A DNA stretch of 64,000 nucleotides from Macrostomum hystrix (Eukaryota > Platyhelminthes > Macrostomidae). The stretch is from NCBI GenBank assembly GCA_950097015.1, contig CATNEN010000039.1, positions 1,674,001-1,738,000 of the forward strand, written 5' to 3'. The notes beneath the pieces are model-generated. The model did not search any database, had not been told where the DNA came from, and worked only from the letters and a program-made list of their open reading frames with translations. Below, piece by piece: positions 12,593-27,600 of the stretch. Position 1 is the first letter of the stretch, and each line of letters opens with the position of its first letter. The position numbers and the translations under genes were made by a program.

Positions 12593-12679
12593 TAGGGGGC
12601 ATCGGGGCACCGCTGGCAAAAAACCAGCAGCTTAGAGAAAATATGACCAGTTCGTCTAGCTTTTTTGCTTTATTTAGAC

Positions 12680-15600
12680 ATGGCCCTGACAGTGCTGCTC
12701 ACGATTGCTCTGTTCAGCTATGCTCCATCTGCCTTTGCCGCAGGTGAGAATTACTTACCTGACTGATCACTCAACCAATCTTGAAGCAATAGTAAAATTC
12801 CTGAAAGCCCTGGCGATTAAACTCATGAAACATTTCTCTAACTTAAAACTACTATTCCCATTTTATTGCTAGGTTTCTGACACAAGCCACTGTGTGTCTT
12901 GGAGCAAAACATTGAATTCCCCCCTTTTGCTTCAGAGTGGTTAACAGTGCTAGCTGGGGTAGAAATTCCTATGTACGTGGCCGCATCCCAGTCCATGGAC
13001 TGAACAGCTGCTGCACCGCCATGAAGCAACGAGTGGTAGCTTCGGCTGTGCCACCACAGGATGTACATTTTTATCTAGGACTTAGCGTTTGCCGCTCGAC
13101 ATTTTTTACCTGCTTCCCTCCATATCTGGCTCATTAACACCGCTTTCCCCCGCATCAGGGAGGAACCAGCGCTTCTTCTTCGATCTCAGCGCCAGCCAGT
13201 GTCGCAGTCCCAGCCTTGTCTGGGTTGTCCTTGAACCGAATGTTACCCGACTGCAGCTGCAGCTGCTGGAGAGCAGCAGGTATTTTGAATTCGAAAGGTG
13301 TTTCATTATTCACTTATGCTATTTTGTGCTGCTAAGGGGAAAATCTTAACTGCACATTGATTGGGTTTAACACACAGAAAAATGGGTACCACAATTAGCT
13401 ACTCCCCAGTATTAGCTACTCCCCAGTATTAGCTACTCCCCAGTATTAGCTACTCCCCAGTATTAGCTACTCCCCAGTATTAGCTACTCCCAGTATTAGC
13501 TACTCCCCAGTATTAGCTACTCCCCAGTATTAGCTACTCCCCAGTATTAGCTACTCCCCAGTATTAGCTACTCCCCAGTATTAGCTACTCCACAGTATTA
13601 GCTACTCCCCAGTATTAGCTACTCCACAGTATTAGCTACTCTCCACTATTAGCTACTCCCCAGTATTAGCTACTCCACAGTATTAGCTAGTCCCCTGTAT
13701 TAGCTACTCCCCACTATTAGCTACTCCCCAGTATTAGCTACTCCCCACTATTAGCTACTCCCCAGTATTAGCTACTCCCCACTATTAGCTACTCCCCAGT
13801 ATTAGCTACTCCCCAGTATTAGCTACTCCCCAGTATTAGCTACTCCCCAGTATTAGCTACTCCCCAGTATTAGCTACTCCCCAGTATTAGCTACTCCACA
13901 GTATTAGCTACTCCCCAGTATTAGCTACTCCACAGTATTAGCTACTCCCCAGTATTAGCTACTCCCCAGTATTAGCTACTCCCCAGTATTAGCTACTCTC
14001 CACTATTAGCTACTCCCCAGTATTAGCTACTCCCCAGTATTAGCTACTCCACAGTATTAGCTACTCCCCAGTATTAGCTACTCCCCAGTATTAGCTACTC
14101 CCCAGTATTAGCTACTCCCCAGTATTAGCTACTCCCCAGTATTAGCTACTCCCCAGTATTAGCTACTCCCCAGTATTAGCTACTCCCCAGTATTAGCTAC
14201 TCCACAGTATTAGCTACTCCCCAGTATTAGCTACTCCACAGTATTAGCTACTCTCCACTATTAGCTACTCCCCAGTATTAGCTACTCCACAGTATTAGCT
14301 AGTCCCCTGTATTAGCTACTCCCCACTATTAGCTACTCCCCAGTATTAGCTACTCCCCACTATTAGCTACTCCCCAGTATTAGCTACTCCCCACTATTAG
14401 CTACTCCCCAGTATTAGCTACTCCCCAGTATTAGCTACTCCCCAGTATTAGCTACTCCCCAGTATTAGCTACTCCCCAGTATTAGCTACTCCCCAGTATT
14501 AGCTACTCCCCAGTATTAGCTACTCCCAGTATTAGCTACTCCACAGTATTAGCTACTCCCCAGTATTAGCTACTCCCCAGTATTAGCTACTCCACAGTAT
14601 TAGCTACTCCCCAGTATTAGCTACTCCACAGTATTAGCTACTCTCCACTATTAGCTACTCCCCAGTATTAGCTACTCCACAGTATTAGCTACTCCACAGT
14701 ATTAGCTACTCCACAGTATTAGCTACTCCCCAGTATTAGCTACTCCCCAGTATTAGCTACTCCCCAGTATTAGCTACTCCCCAGTATTAGCTACTCCCCA
14801 GTATTAGCTACTCCCCAGTATTAGCTAGTCCCCAGTATTAGCTACTCCCCAGTATTAGCTACTCCCCAGTATTAGCTACTCCCCAGTATTAGCTACTCCC
14901 CAGTATTAGCTACTCCCCAGTATTAGCTACTCCCCAGTATTAGCTACTCCCCAGTATTAGCTACTCCCCAGTATTAGCTACTCTCCACTATTAGCTACTC
15001 CCCAGTATTAGCTACTCCACAGTATTAGCTACTCCACAGTATTAGCTACTCCACAGTATTAGCTACTCTCCACTATTAGCTACTCCCCAGTATTAGCTAC
15101 TCCACAGTATTAGCTAGTCCCCTGTATTAGCTACTCCCCACTATTAGCTACTCCCCAGTATTAGCTAGTCCCCAGTATTAGCTACTCCCAGTATTAGCTA
15201 GTCCCCAGTATTAGCTACTCCCCAGTATTAGCTACTCCCAGTATTAGCTACTCCACAGTATTAGCTACTCCCCAGTATTAGCTACTCCCCAGTATTAGCT
15301 ACTCCCCAGTATTAGCTACTCCCCAGTATTAGCTACTCTCCACTATTAGCTACTCCCCAGTATTAGCTACTCCACAGTATTAGCTACTCCACAGTATTAG
15401 CTACTCCACAGTATTAGCTACTCCCCAGTATTAGCTACTCCACAGTATTAGCTACTCCCCAGTATTAGCTACTCCCCAGTATTAGCTACTCCACAGTATT
15501 AGCTACTCCCAGTATTAGCTACTCCCCAGTATTAGCTACTCCCCAGTATTAGCTACTCCACAGTATTAGCTACTCCACAGTATTAGCTACTCCACAGTAT

Positions 15601-18600
15601 TAGCTACTCCACAGTATTAGCTACTCCCCAGTATTAGCTACTCCCAGTATTAGCTAGTCCCCTGTATTAGCTACTCCCCAGTATTAGCTACTCCCCAGTA
15701 TTAGCTACTCCCCAGTATTAGCTACTCCCCAGTATTAGCTACTCCCCAGTATTAGCTACTCCCCAGTATTAGCTACTCCCCAGTATTAGCTACTCCCCAG
15801 TATTAGCTACTCCCCAGTATTAGCTACTCCCCAGTATTAGCTACTCCCCAGTATTAGCTACTCCCCAGTATTGGCTACTCCACAGTATTAGCTACTCCCC
15901 AGTATTAGCTACTCCACAGTATTAGCTACTCCCCAGTATTAGCTACTCCCCAGTATTAGCTACTCCCAGTATTAGCTACTCCCCAGTATTAGCTACTCCC
16001 CAGTATTAGCTACTCTCCACTATTAGCTACTCTCCACTATTAGCTACTCCCCAGTATTAGCTACTCCCCAGTATTAGCTACTCCCCAGTATTAGCTACTC
16101 CCCAGTATTAGCTACTCCCCAGTATTAGCTACTCCCCAGTATTAGCTACTCCCCAGTATTAGCTACTCCCAGTATTAGCTACTCCCCAGTATTAGCTACT
16201 CCCCAGTATTAGCTACTCCCCAGTATTAGCTAGTCCCCTGTATTAGCTACTCCCCAGTATTAGCTACTCCCCAGTATTAGCTACTCCCCAGTATTAGCTA
16301 CTCCCCAGTGATAAGGCTGTGATAAATGTTTAATCCTGTTTGCTTGATCCTTGTGTCTAAACAAATATGCTATAATTGCTGCCTTTTCCCCGCAGGGACT
16401 TCATATCTTCCCACTTAGAATTTCACCCCAGCCTGAGTCGACTCAGCTCAACGGGGCATTGGCCGTGCTATTACCAAGGTAGCGTTGTCAGCACCGGCGC
16501 TCACGTTATCGCCTCCGTGGTCGATGAAGTGTTCAGGTAAATGTATGAGAGAAACTGGCACCCAACTCTGCTAAACTGGCACCCAACTCTGCTAAACTGG
16601 CACCCAACTCTGCTAAAGTGGCACCCAACTCAGCTAAACTGGCACCCAACTCTGCTAAACTGGCACCCAACTCTGCTAAAGTGGCACCCAACTCTGCTAA
16701 ACTGGCACCCAACTCTGCTAAAGTGGCACCCAACTCAGCTAAACTGGCACCCAACTCTGCTAAACTGGCACCCAACTCTGCTAAAGTGGCACCCAACTCT
16801 GCTAAACTGGCACCCAACTCTGCTAAAGTGGCACCCAACTCAGCTAAACTGGCACCCAACTCTGCTAAACTGGCACCCAACTCTGCTAAACTGGCACCCA
16901 ACTCTGCTCCTGTATGATAGAAACTGGCACCCAACTCTGCTCTTGTATGAGAGAAACTGGCACCCAACTCTGCTCCTGCATGAGAGAAACTGGCACCCAA
17001 CTCTGCTAAACTGGCACCCAACTCTGCTAACCTGCACCAACTCTGCTAAAGTGGCACCCAACTCTGCTCCTGTATGAGAGAAACTGGCACCCAACTCTGC
17101 TAAACTGGCACCCAACTCTGCTAAAGTGGCACCCAACTCTGCTAAACTGGCACCCAACTCTGCTAAACTGGCACCCAACTCTGCTAAACTGGCACCCAAC
17201 TCTGCTCTTGTATGAGAGAAACTGGCACCCAACTCAGCTAAACTGGCACCCAACTCTGCTAAACTGGCACCCAACTCTGCTAAACTGGCACCCAACTCTG
17301 CTCCTGTGTGAGAAAAACAATTTGATGGGGCAGAGATTGGGTTTTGATTGACACAGCTTATTAGCACTTAGAACTCCCGCCTCACCTTAAACAGAGCTAC
17401 GTTCAGTCACAACAGCATCGTGTACGAAGCTTCGGCTGACTTCTCAGGAACCGCGGCAGACGCAGAGAAGATTCCAACAGCTTCGGCGAGTCCGGCTAGC
17501 AACCCCGCTGGGCGTTGCGGAGTCGGGCGCGGCAAAATCGAGCAACATCGGGCTGTTCACCTGGCTGGTCACCTGGCTGATCACCTGTCTGCCAGTGCCC
17601 AGCCGCAGAGTCGTCAGCGCCGGTCCCCGCTGATGCTAGACACCAACTCTCCTGTCCCGCCGGCGGATAGGAAGTACATCCTGCTGATCCTGGCTGCTGA
17701 TGAGTCCTTTGTGAGTTGCTTGAGATCGATTTCTGCAGCACTTCCTGTGAGCACTGAAGCACTGTCTTAGCATTCCGCTGACCCATGAGCAGGGGTGTGT
17801 GCCTCTACCCCGACGCGGATTCGAGCCCAGGACCTGGTTGACAATCGCGTGACCAGTCCGCTGGTTCGACAGCTCATTTTTTCTGTGTGCAATCGAAGTA
17901 AAACAAAACTTGAGAAACTTTCCAATTTAAATTTCAGTACCAAGCTATGAACAGCTCAATAGTGAAAGCTACAACTCGACTCTGGGATATAGCCAACTAT
18001 GTCAATGGCGTAAGTAGTCTGCAAATTATTGGGATTTGCTTTTTCATAAGCTTTGAACCTTTCTTAGCAATGCTAGAGCACAAACTTCATATTTAATGAG
18101 AACTTAACTATGCCTCTTCAATCTGGCCAGCTTTACAAGCAACTCGGCGTCAATGTTGTCACGGTCAAGACAGACGTCTGGACCACCAGCCAGTTCGAAG
18201 TGCTGAAGTCTAACAGCAGCGGCGGAGGCCTTGATCAGAATGACTTTCTCAACAAGTTCCTGAGCTATCGGACAGTGGCCTACCGAAATGTGACCCACAC
18301 CGTGGCTCACCTGGTCACGTGAGTTTGCTAAAAGTAAAAGGTCCTTTTACGCTCCGAGGTCCTTGGTTCGACTCCCACTGGCAGCAAAGTTAAGCAGAAA
18401 AAAAATTTTGCAATCAACTTTCAGCGTCAAGAGAATGGCCATGGGCGTGACTGGAATTTCACCGTTGGGCAAAATGTGCCTTTTTCCAGCCAGTGGAGGG
18501 CTGGAAGTAGTGAGTTCAGCGAATCTTGTCATTTTATGCAAAAAACTTTCTTTAAATCTAAGCGGCACTCTGAGAGCTTTCTCTCTTGAGAAAAGTAGGT

Positions 18601-21600
18601 TAGATTTTAAAAGGTCAAAACAGGAAAATGATAGTGGATTCTCCAAGATTCCCCAAGGTTAATTTGGCAAAGAGTAGATTCCCCTAGGTATATTTAGAAA
18701 AGAGTGGATTCCCCGAGGTTAATTAAAAAAAGAGTGGATTCCCCAAGGTTAATTAAAAAAAGAGTGGATTCCCCAAGGTTAATTTAGAAAAGAGTGGATT
18801 CCCCAAGGTTAATTTGGCGAAGAGTGGATTCCCCTAGGTTTATTTAGAAAAAAGTGGATTCCCCTAGGTATATTTAGAAAAGAGTGGATTCCCCAAGGTT
18901 AATTAAAAAAAGATGGATTCCACAAGGTTAATTTAAAAGAGTGGATTCCCCAAGGTTAATTTAGAAAAGAGTGGATTCCCCAAGGTTAATTAAAAAAAGA
19001 TGGATTCCACAAGGTTAATTTAAAAGAGTGGATTCCCCAAGGTTAATTTAGAAAAGAGTGGATTCCCCAAGGTTAATTTGGCGAAGAGTGGATTCCCCTA
19101 GGTTTATTTAGAAAAAAGTGGATTCCCCTAGGTTTATTTAGAAAAAAGTGGATTCCCTAAGGTTAATTAAAAAAAGATGGATTCCACAAGGTTAATTTAA
19201 AAGAGTGGATTCCCCAAGGTTCATTTGGACTACTAAACAAAGGTCAACTAATCAAAATATTTCTATGCATTCTAGGATTTGGTGATAAACGGCAGTTCCT
19301 ACGGGGTCGCCACAACTGTTGCTCATGAGCTGGGCCACAACCTGGGCATGCAGCATGACGATACAGGCAACGTCACCTGCTACTGCCCTGACCCGCAAGG
19401 CTGCATCATGCAGTCGGCGGTTACCATGTGAGTATCAACATTGGGATAATGAACATTGGGATAATGAACATTGGGATAATGAACATTGGGATAATGAACA
19501 TTGGGATAATGAACATTGGGATAATGAACATTGGGATAATAAACATTGGGATAATGAACATTGGGATAATGAACATTAGATAATGAACATTGGGATAACG
19601 AACATTGGGATAATGAACATTGGGATAATGAACATTGGGATAATGAACATCGGGATAATGAACATTGGGATAATGAACATTGAGATAACGAACATTGGGA
19701 TAATGAACATTGGGATAATGAACATTGGGATAATGAACATCGGGATAATGAACCTGGGATAATGAACATTTGGATAATGAACCTGGGATAATGAACATTT
19801 GGATAATGAACCTGGGATAATGAACATTGGGATAATGAACATTGGGATAATGAACATCGGGATAATGAACATTGGGATAATGAACATTGGGATAATGAAC
19901 CTGGGATAATGAACATTTGGATAATGAACATTGGGATAATCCGTAGCTAAGACAGTACTGTATTTTTCAGCGCCGATCCGCTACGCTTCTCCGACTGCTC
20001 AGTCAGCACCTTCCAAGAATTCACCGTGCCGAACGGGCTCGGCTACTGCATGACTCGAGCTCCGGACTCCAGCCAGCTGATGACCACCGCCCCAGGGTCA
20101 GCCAGTGCTGCCTGCGGCAACCGAATGGTGGAACCTGGCGAGGACTGCGACTGTGGCCTGCCTGCGGTATGCCAGAAAAAAGTCACAGCACTTTCTTCCT
20201 TCGATTCCGACTTCGACTCCTACTTTTTTTATTCCCAATTTTTTTATTACTTCTTTCTTCGATTCCTACTTTCTTCGATTCCTACTTTCTTCGATTCCTA
20301 CTTTCTTCGATTCCTACTTTCTTCGATTCCTACTTCCTTCGATTCCTTCTTCTTCGATTCCTTCTTTCTTCGATTCCTACTTTCTTCGATTCTTACTTCC
20401 TTCGATTCCCTCTTTTTTGGTTTTTTTCGTTTCTTTCTTCCTTCGATTCTTAATTTTTTCGATTCGCACTTTTTTCAATTCCTACTTTCTTCGATTCCCA
20501 CTTTTTACATTTCGTCGTTTCTTTCTTCCTTCGATTCCCTCTTCGTTTAATTCCCTTCCCTTTCAACTCTGATTACATTCTTTCTCACCAAAATTGTACA
20601 TTGCATAGAATCCTTTGCTTATCAGCACACACTCTCAATTGATCATCGCTGCACAACCGCTTTCAGTACTGCAACAACAGCTGCTGCAATCCGTACACCT
20701 GCAAATTCTCACCTGGTGCCACCTGCGCATCCGGGCAGTGCTGCAACACAGCCACCTGCTCGCCGATGTCGCTCGGCTCAGTTTGTCGACCAGCTCGAGG
20801 TGTCTGCGACCTTCCGGAGTTTTGCAACGGCTCCAGCGAGTGGTGCCCCCAGTTTGACGACTACGCCATGGATGGAACCACCTGCAGCACCAGGGCTGGG
20901 CAGCCTACCGTGAGAGACGGATGGGTTGTAGCAAAATTTGCTTACTAACTACTATGAGTAGCTAGAAGACTCGAAAAAATGTAAGAACAAAGATTCCAAG
21001 AAAATACTGTCTGCTGAGAAAATTCAAATCTCTCACCTGACAATCTAGCTTCCACCTGGATACCTCCCAATTGACAATTTTCAATTACAGAATCTTCCAC
21101 TTCAGAATCTCCTACTTCAGAATCTCCTACTTCAGAATCTCCTACTTCAGAATCTCCCACTTCAGAATCTCTCACTTCAGAATATACCACTTCAGAATCT
21201 CTACTCAAATTATCCCACTTGGGATTTTAGCTCTAATGAATCTCCCAATAGTAATGCGACCTTTGTTTATCCAGTCGCCTCATGTCTGTGCCCATGAGAC
21301 ATTGTCCTGTGAGCAGAACAGCGGTGCTTGAGATTGCATACCTTGGCTAATATTGTGCATTATTAATGAGCCTGAAAGGATGTGCTGTCCCATAGGGTAC
21401 TAAAGTTCCTTGGTGAATGCCTGAACGATGCATGGCGTTGCCGCATAACACAGAGCATAAAATCACGCGATATCCTAAACATTTTTTGATTGGGATTCAG
21501 CTAACAAGGGGGTGGGAATTTATGTCTCACAAAAGAATGGGGATTTGGCTCGGAACTATTGGGGATTTTAGCCTGGAAACAATTGGGGATTTTAGCCTCG

Positions 21601-24600
21601 GAACTATTGGGGATTTGAGCCTCGGAACTATTGAGGATTTGAGCCTCGGAACTATTGGGGATTTGAGCCTCGGAACTATGGGGGATTTTAGCCTGGAAAC
21701 AATTGGGGATTTGAGCCTGGAAACAATTGGGGATTTGAGCCTCGGAACTATTGGGGATTTTAGCCTGGAAACAATTGGGGATTTGAGCCTCGGAACTATT
21801 GAGGATTTGAGCCTCGGAACTATTGGGGATTTGGCTCGGAACTAAAGGGGATTTGGCTCGGAACTATTGGGAATTTGGCTCGGAACTATTGGGGATTTGA
21901 GCCTCGGAACAATTGGGGAATTGAGCCTCGGAACAATTGGGGATTTGGCTCGGAACTATTGGGAATTTGGCTCGGAACTATTGGGGATTTGAGCCTCGGA
22001 ACAATTGGGGAATTGAGCCTCGGAACAATTGGGGATTTGGCTCGGAACTATTGGGGATTTGAGCCTCGGAACAATTGGGGATTTGGCTCGGAACTATTGG
22101 GGATTTGGCTCGGAACTATTGGGGATTTTAGCCTCGGAACAATTGGGGATTTTAGCCTCGAAACAATTGGGGAATTGAGCCTCGAAACAATTGGGGATTT
22201 GAGCCTCGAAACAATTGGGGATTTGAGCCTCGGAACTATTGAGGATTTGAGCCTCGGAATAATGGGGATTTTAGCCTCGGAACAATGGGGATTTGAGCCT
22301 CGGAACTATTGAGGATTTTAGCCTCGGAATAATGGGGATTTTAGCCTCGAAACAATTGGGGATTTGAGCCTCGGAACTATTGAGGATTTGAGCCTCGGAA
22401 TAATGGGGATTTGAGCCTCGGAATAATGGGGATTTGAGCCTCGGAACAATGGGGATTTGGCTCGGAACTATTGGGGATTTTAGCCTCGGAACAATGGGGA
22501 TTTGAGCCTCGGAACTATTGAGGATTTGAGCCTCGGAACTATTGAGGATTTGAGCCTCGGAATAATGGGGATTTGGCTCGGAACTATTGGGGATTTTAGC
22601 CTCGGAAAAATGGGGATTTGAGCCTCGGAACAATGGGGATTTTAGCCTCGGAACAATGGGGATTTGAGCCTCGGAACAATGGGGATTTTAGCCTCGGAAC
22701 AATGGGGATTTGAGCCTCGGAACTATTGAGGATTTGAGCCTCGGAATAATGGGGATTTGAGCCTCGGAATAATTGGGGATTTGAGCCTCGAAACAATTGG
22801 GGATTTGAGCCTCGGAACTATTGAGGATTTGAGCCTCGGAATAATGGGGATTTGGCTCGGAACTATTGGGGATTTTAGCCTCGGAACAATGGGGATTTGA
22901 GCCTGGAAACAATTGGGTATTTGGCTCGGAACAATTGGGGATTTGAGCCTCGGAACTATTGAGGATTTGAGCCTCGGAATAATGGGGATTTGGCTCGGAA
23001 CTATTGGGGATTTTAGCCTCGGAAAAATGGGGATTTGAGCCTCGGAACAATGGGGATTTTAGCCTCGGAACAATGGGGATTTGAGCCTCGGAACAATGGG
23101 GATTTTAGCCTCGGAACAATGGGGATTTGAGCCTCGGAACTATTGAGGATTTGAGCCTCGGAATAATGGGGATTTGGCTCGGAACTATTGGGGATTTTAG
23201 CCTCGGAAAAATGGGGATTTGAGCCTCGGAACAATGGGGATTTTAGCCTCGGAACAATGGGGATTTGAGCCTCGGAACAATGGGGATTTTAGCCTCGGAA
23301 CAATGGGGATTTGAGCCTCGGAACTATTGAGGATTTGAGCCTCGGAATAATGGGGATTTGAGCCTCGGAATAATTGGGGATTTGAGCCTCGAAACAATTG
23401 GGGATTTGAGCCTCGGAACTATTGAGGATTTGAGCCTCGGAATAATGGGGATTTTAGCCTCGGAACAATGGGGATTTGAGCCTCGGAACTATTGGGGATT
23501 TTAGCCTCGGAAAAATGGGGATTTGAGCCTCGGAACAATGGGGATTTTAGCCTCGGAACAATGGGGATTTGAGCCTCGGAACAATGGGGATTTTAGCCTC
23601 GGAACAATGGGGATTTGAGCCTCGGAACTATTGAGGATTTGAGCCTCGGAATAATGGGGATTTGAGCCTCGGAATAATGGGGATTTGAGCCTCGGAATAA
23701 TGGGGATTTGGCTCGGAACTATTGGGGATTTTAGCCTCGGAACAATTGGGGATTTGAGCCTCGGAACAATTGGGGATTTGGCTCGGAACTATTGGGGATT
23801 TTAGCCTCGGAACAATTGGGGATTTGAGCCTCGAAACAATTGGGGATTTGAGCCTCGAAACAATTGGGGATTTGAGCCTCGGAACTATTGAGGATTTGAG
23901 CCTCGGAATAATGGGGATTTTAGCCTCGGAACAATGGGGATTTGAGCCTCGGAACTATTGGGGATTTGGCTCGGAACTATTGGGGATTTTAGCCTCGGAA
24001 CAATTGGGGATTTGAGCCTCGGAACTATTGAGGATTTGAGCCTCGGAATAATGGGGATTTTAGCCTCGGAACAATGGGGATTTGAGCCTCGGAACTATTG
24101 AGGATTTGAGCCTCGGAATAATGGGGATTTGAGCCTCGGAATAATTGGGGATTTGAGCCTCGAAACAATTGGGGATTTGAGCCTCGGAACTATTGAGGAT
24201 TTGAGCCTCGGAATAATGGGGATTTGGCTCGGAACTATTGGGGATTTTAGCCTCGGAACAATGGGGATTTGAGCCTGGAAACAATTGGGGATTTGGCTCG
24301 GAACAATTGGGGATTTGAGCCTCGGAACTATTGAGGATTTGAGCCTCGGAATAATGGGGATTTGGCTCGGAACTATTGGGGATTTTAGCCTCGGAAAAAT
24401 GGGGATTTGAGCCTCGGAACAATGGGGATTTTAGCCTCGGAACAATGGGGATTTGAGCCTCGGAACAATGGGGATTTTAGCCTCGGAACAATGGGGATTT
24501 GAGCCTCGGAACTATTGAGGATTTGAGCCTCGGAATAATGGGGATTTGAGCCTCGGAATAATTGGGGATTTGAGCCTCGAAACAATTGGGGATTTGAGCC

Positions 24601-27600
24601 TCGGAACTATTGAGGATTTGAGCCTCGGAATAATGGGGATTTTAGCCTCGGAACAATGGGGATTTGAGCCTCGGAACTATTGGGGATTTTAGCCTCGGAA
24701 AAATGGGGATTTGAGCCTCGGAACAATGGGGATTTTAGCCTCGGAACAATGGGGATTTGAGCCTCGGAACAATGGGGATTTTAGCCTCGGAACAATGGGG
24801 ATTTGAGCCTCGGAACTATTGAGGATTTGAGCCTCGGAATAATGGGGATTTGGCTCGGAACTATTGGGGATTTGGCTCGGAACAATTGGGGATTTGAGCC
24901 TCGGAACAATTGGGGATTTGAGCCTCGGAACAATTGGGGATTTGAGCCTCGGAACAATTGGGGATTTGAGCCTCGGAACAATTGAGGATTTGAGCCTCGG
25001 AACTATTGAGGATTTGAGCCTCGGAATAATGGGGATTTTAGCCTCGGAACAATGGGGATTTGAGCCTCGGAACTATTGAGGATTTGAGCCTCGGAATAAT
25101 GGGGATTTTAGCCTCGGAACTATTGCGGATTTGAGCCTCGTTGGGGATTTGAGTTCGAAATCTAGCGGGTAGGCCAGCAGATGTACGGGTTCAGCTTCCA
25201 CTTGCCATGTAATATTGGGATGAATTTCCTTATTCTCAATATCCCCATTCCCTCAGACGGTCGAGGCCTTCTGTTATGAAGGCCAGTGCAGCTCTCGCGA
25301 CCGCCGCTGCTCGCAGCTGATGAGAGGCTCCATGAGGCACTGCCCGGTGGGAAACCTGACGACCTCCGGCCCCGGCTTCTGCGGCTACTCGGCTGCGCCG
25401 ACCGGCTCCTACAGCATGATGCAGTGCAGTGAGCAGTGAGTGAGCACTTTTACTGTTCCCTGAGAAAATGTTCAGTTCGCATGACCCGAAGCTCTGAAGA
25501 TGACTGATTCCGAATTCACAGACCAATTTTGTGCCCAAAAAACCAATGACCAATTTCATGTCATACCGTCCAATGACAATTCCATGTCCCCTGATCAGTT
25601 TCATAATTTTTCATATTTTTTCGCGGCTTGATGACCAATTCAAATAAACCCGTGACCTTAACGATTTGCCCCGGCACCAGGAACAAAGATTGCGGCAGCT
25701 TGATCTGCCAGCTGCCGTCTAACGCTCCGCCGCAGTCCAACTGGATGTCGGTTGGCGATGACCAGCTGCAGATGCTGCCGCCGGGCTCGCTGCCGGTGCC
25801 CGCAGCGATCGCGCTGATCGACCTGACGCTCACCGGATACCGGGACCCCGGCATGGTGCCCAACGGGGCCGCCTGCGGGATCAACAAGGTCATTGCGCAG
25901 CTGGGAATGGAAATTCGGGATGGATAGGGGAGATTCGGGATATATAGGAGAGATTCGGGATGTATAGGGGAGATTCGGGATGTATAGGGGAGATTCGGGA
26001 TTTATACCCAGATTCAGGAGGAGAATCGAGCTTTAGAAGGGAAGATTCGGGATTTGGTGAAGATTTGGAATTTTGAAGATTTCGGAAGTGAAAGGGTAGA
26101 TTTGGGAGTTGGAGGTACGGCAGGAAAGGGGGATTTTCAGTCGAAGCAATATTCGAAATCTGGAGGGAAGATTAGGAAGTACGGGGGGAGATTCGGGAGT
26201 GAGAGAGGGGGATTAAGAAGTGAATGGGGAGATTCAGCAAAGAAATGCTGAGATAGTTTAGGGATTCCTTTCTTTTTTATAGTTGTAGCGACTTTCGGTT
26301 ACGCGACTTGTTTGTACTTGCTCTGATTGTGTCTCTCTTTTCTTTATCGCTGCACCCCCCTCCTTCCCCCTGCCCCTGCTACTCTCCACGATTGTACCCC
26401 AACCCCCCTTTCGTCGCTTTCCTTTGTCTGCCTATGTACATCTGAGGCGGGGTTTAACCCTATCCTTACTATCGATCGCTTCTCTCTAGCCGCTAGTGTT
26501 AAGTTCAAATATAATGTCTGGCCCTCTGGGCCTTTGTGAGTCATCCCCCATTGCGCTCTCTGTCTCGTTTGAGGTTTGGCCGTATGAACGGGTTCTTGCT
26601 GCGAAGATTCAATTAATTGCATGACTTCAACTCGCTTCGCTTCTTAATTCACTCGAAGTAAAGACAATAGTACAACAAAATGAGCTGTTAATCAATCAGT
26701 CTCTAATCCCACTTTCCCGTCACACCTGTTTCAACAGATGTGCGTGAACTCGGCCTGCCTTCCTGTACCTGAGCAGGCGCAGAAGGCAGCTGCGGCATGC
26801 AATGGTCACGGCCGCATTGCGCAGAGCGGCCTCTGCTTTTGCGATCCGGGGTTCGCGCCCCCCGACTGCACCACGGCCGGGGACGGCGGCTCTCTGATGA
26901 ATCGACCTCCGCGACTCGGGCTACTGGCCAGCGACAGGGGTGAGTCAGGGGCCTTCAACATCCCCTCCAGATCCTTCAGAATCCCGTGATCCCCTCCGCA
27001 TCCTTCAGAATCCTATTATCCCCTCCGCATCCTTCAGAATCCCGTTATCCCCTCGAGATCATTCAGAATCCCATTATCCCATCCAGATCCTTCAGAATCC
27101 CGTTATCCCCTCCGCATCCTTCAGAATCTTATTATCCCCTCCAGATCCTTCAGAATCCCGTTATCCCCTCCGCATCCTTCAGAATCCCGTTATCCCCTGC
27201 ACATCCTTCAGAATCCTATTATCCTTTCCAGATCATTCAGAATCCTATTATCCCCTCCGCATACTTCAGAATCCTATTATCCCCTCCAGATCCTTCAGAA
27301 TCCCATCGTCCCCTCCAGATCATTCAGAATCCCATTATCCCCTCCAGATCATTCAGAATCCCGTTATCCACTCCAGATGATTCAGAATCCCACTATCCAA
27401 TCCAGATCATTCAGAATCCAACTATCCAATCCAGATCATTCAGAATCCCATTATCCCCTCCAGATCATTCAGAATCCCATTATCCCCTCCAGATCAGTCA
27501 GAATCCCATTCTCCCCTCCAGATCATTCAGAATCCTATTATCCACTCCAGATCATTCAGAATCCCATTGTCCCCTCCAGATCAATCAGAATCCCATTATC

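Noticed and set aside
13389..16310. CRISPR-like array
   Set aside because: Units are contiguous with no unique spacers, in a eukaryotic intron; it is a minisatellite. The same applies to all other arrays here.
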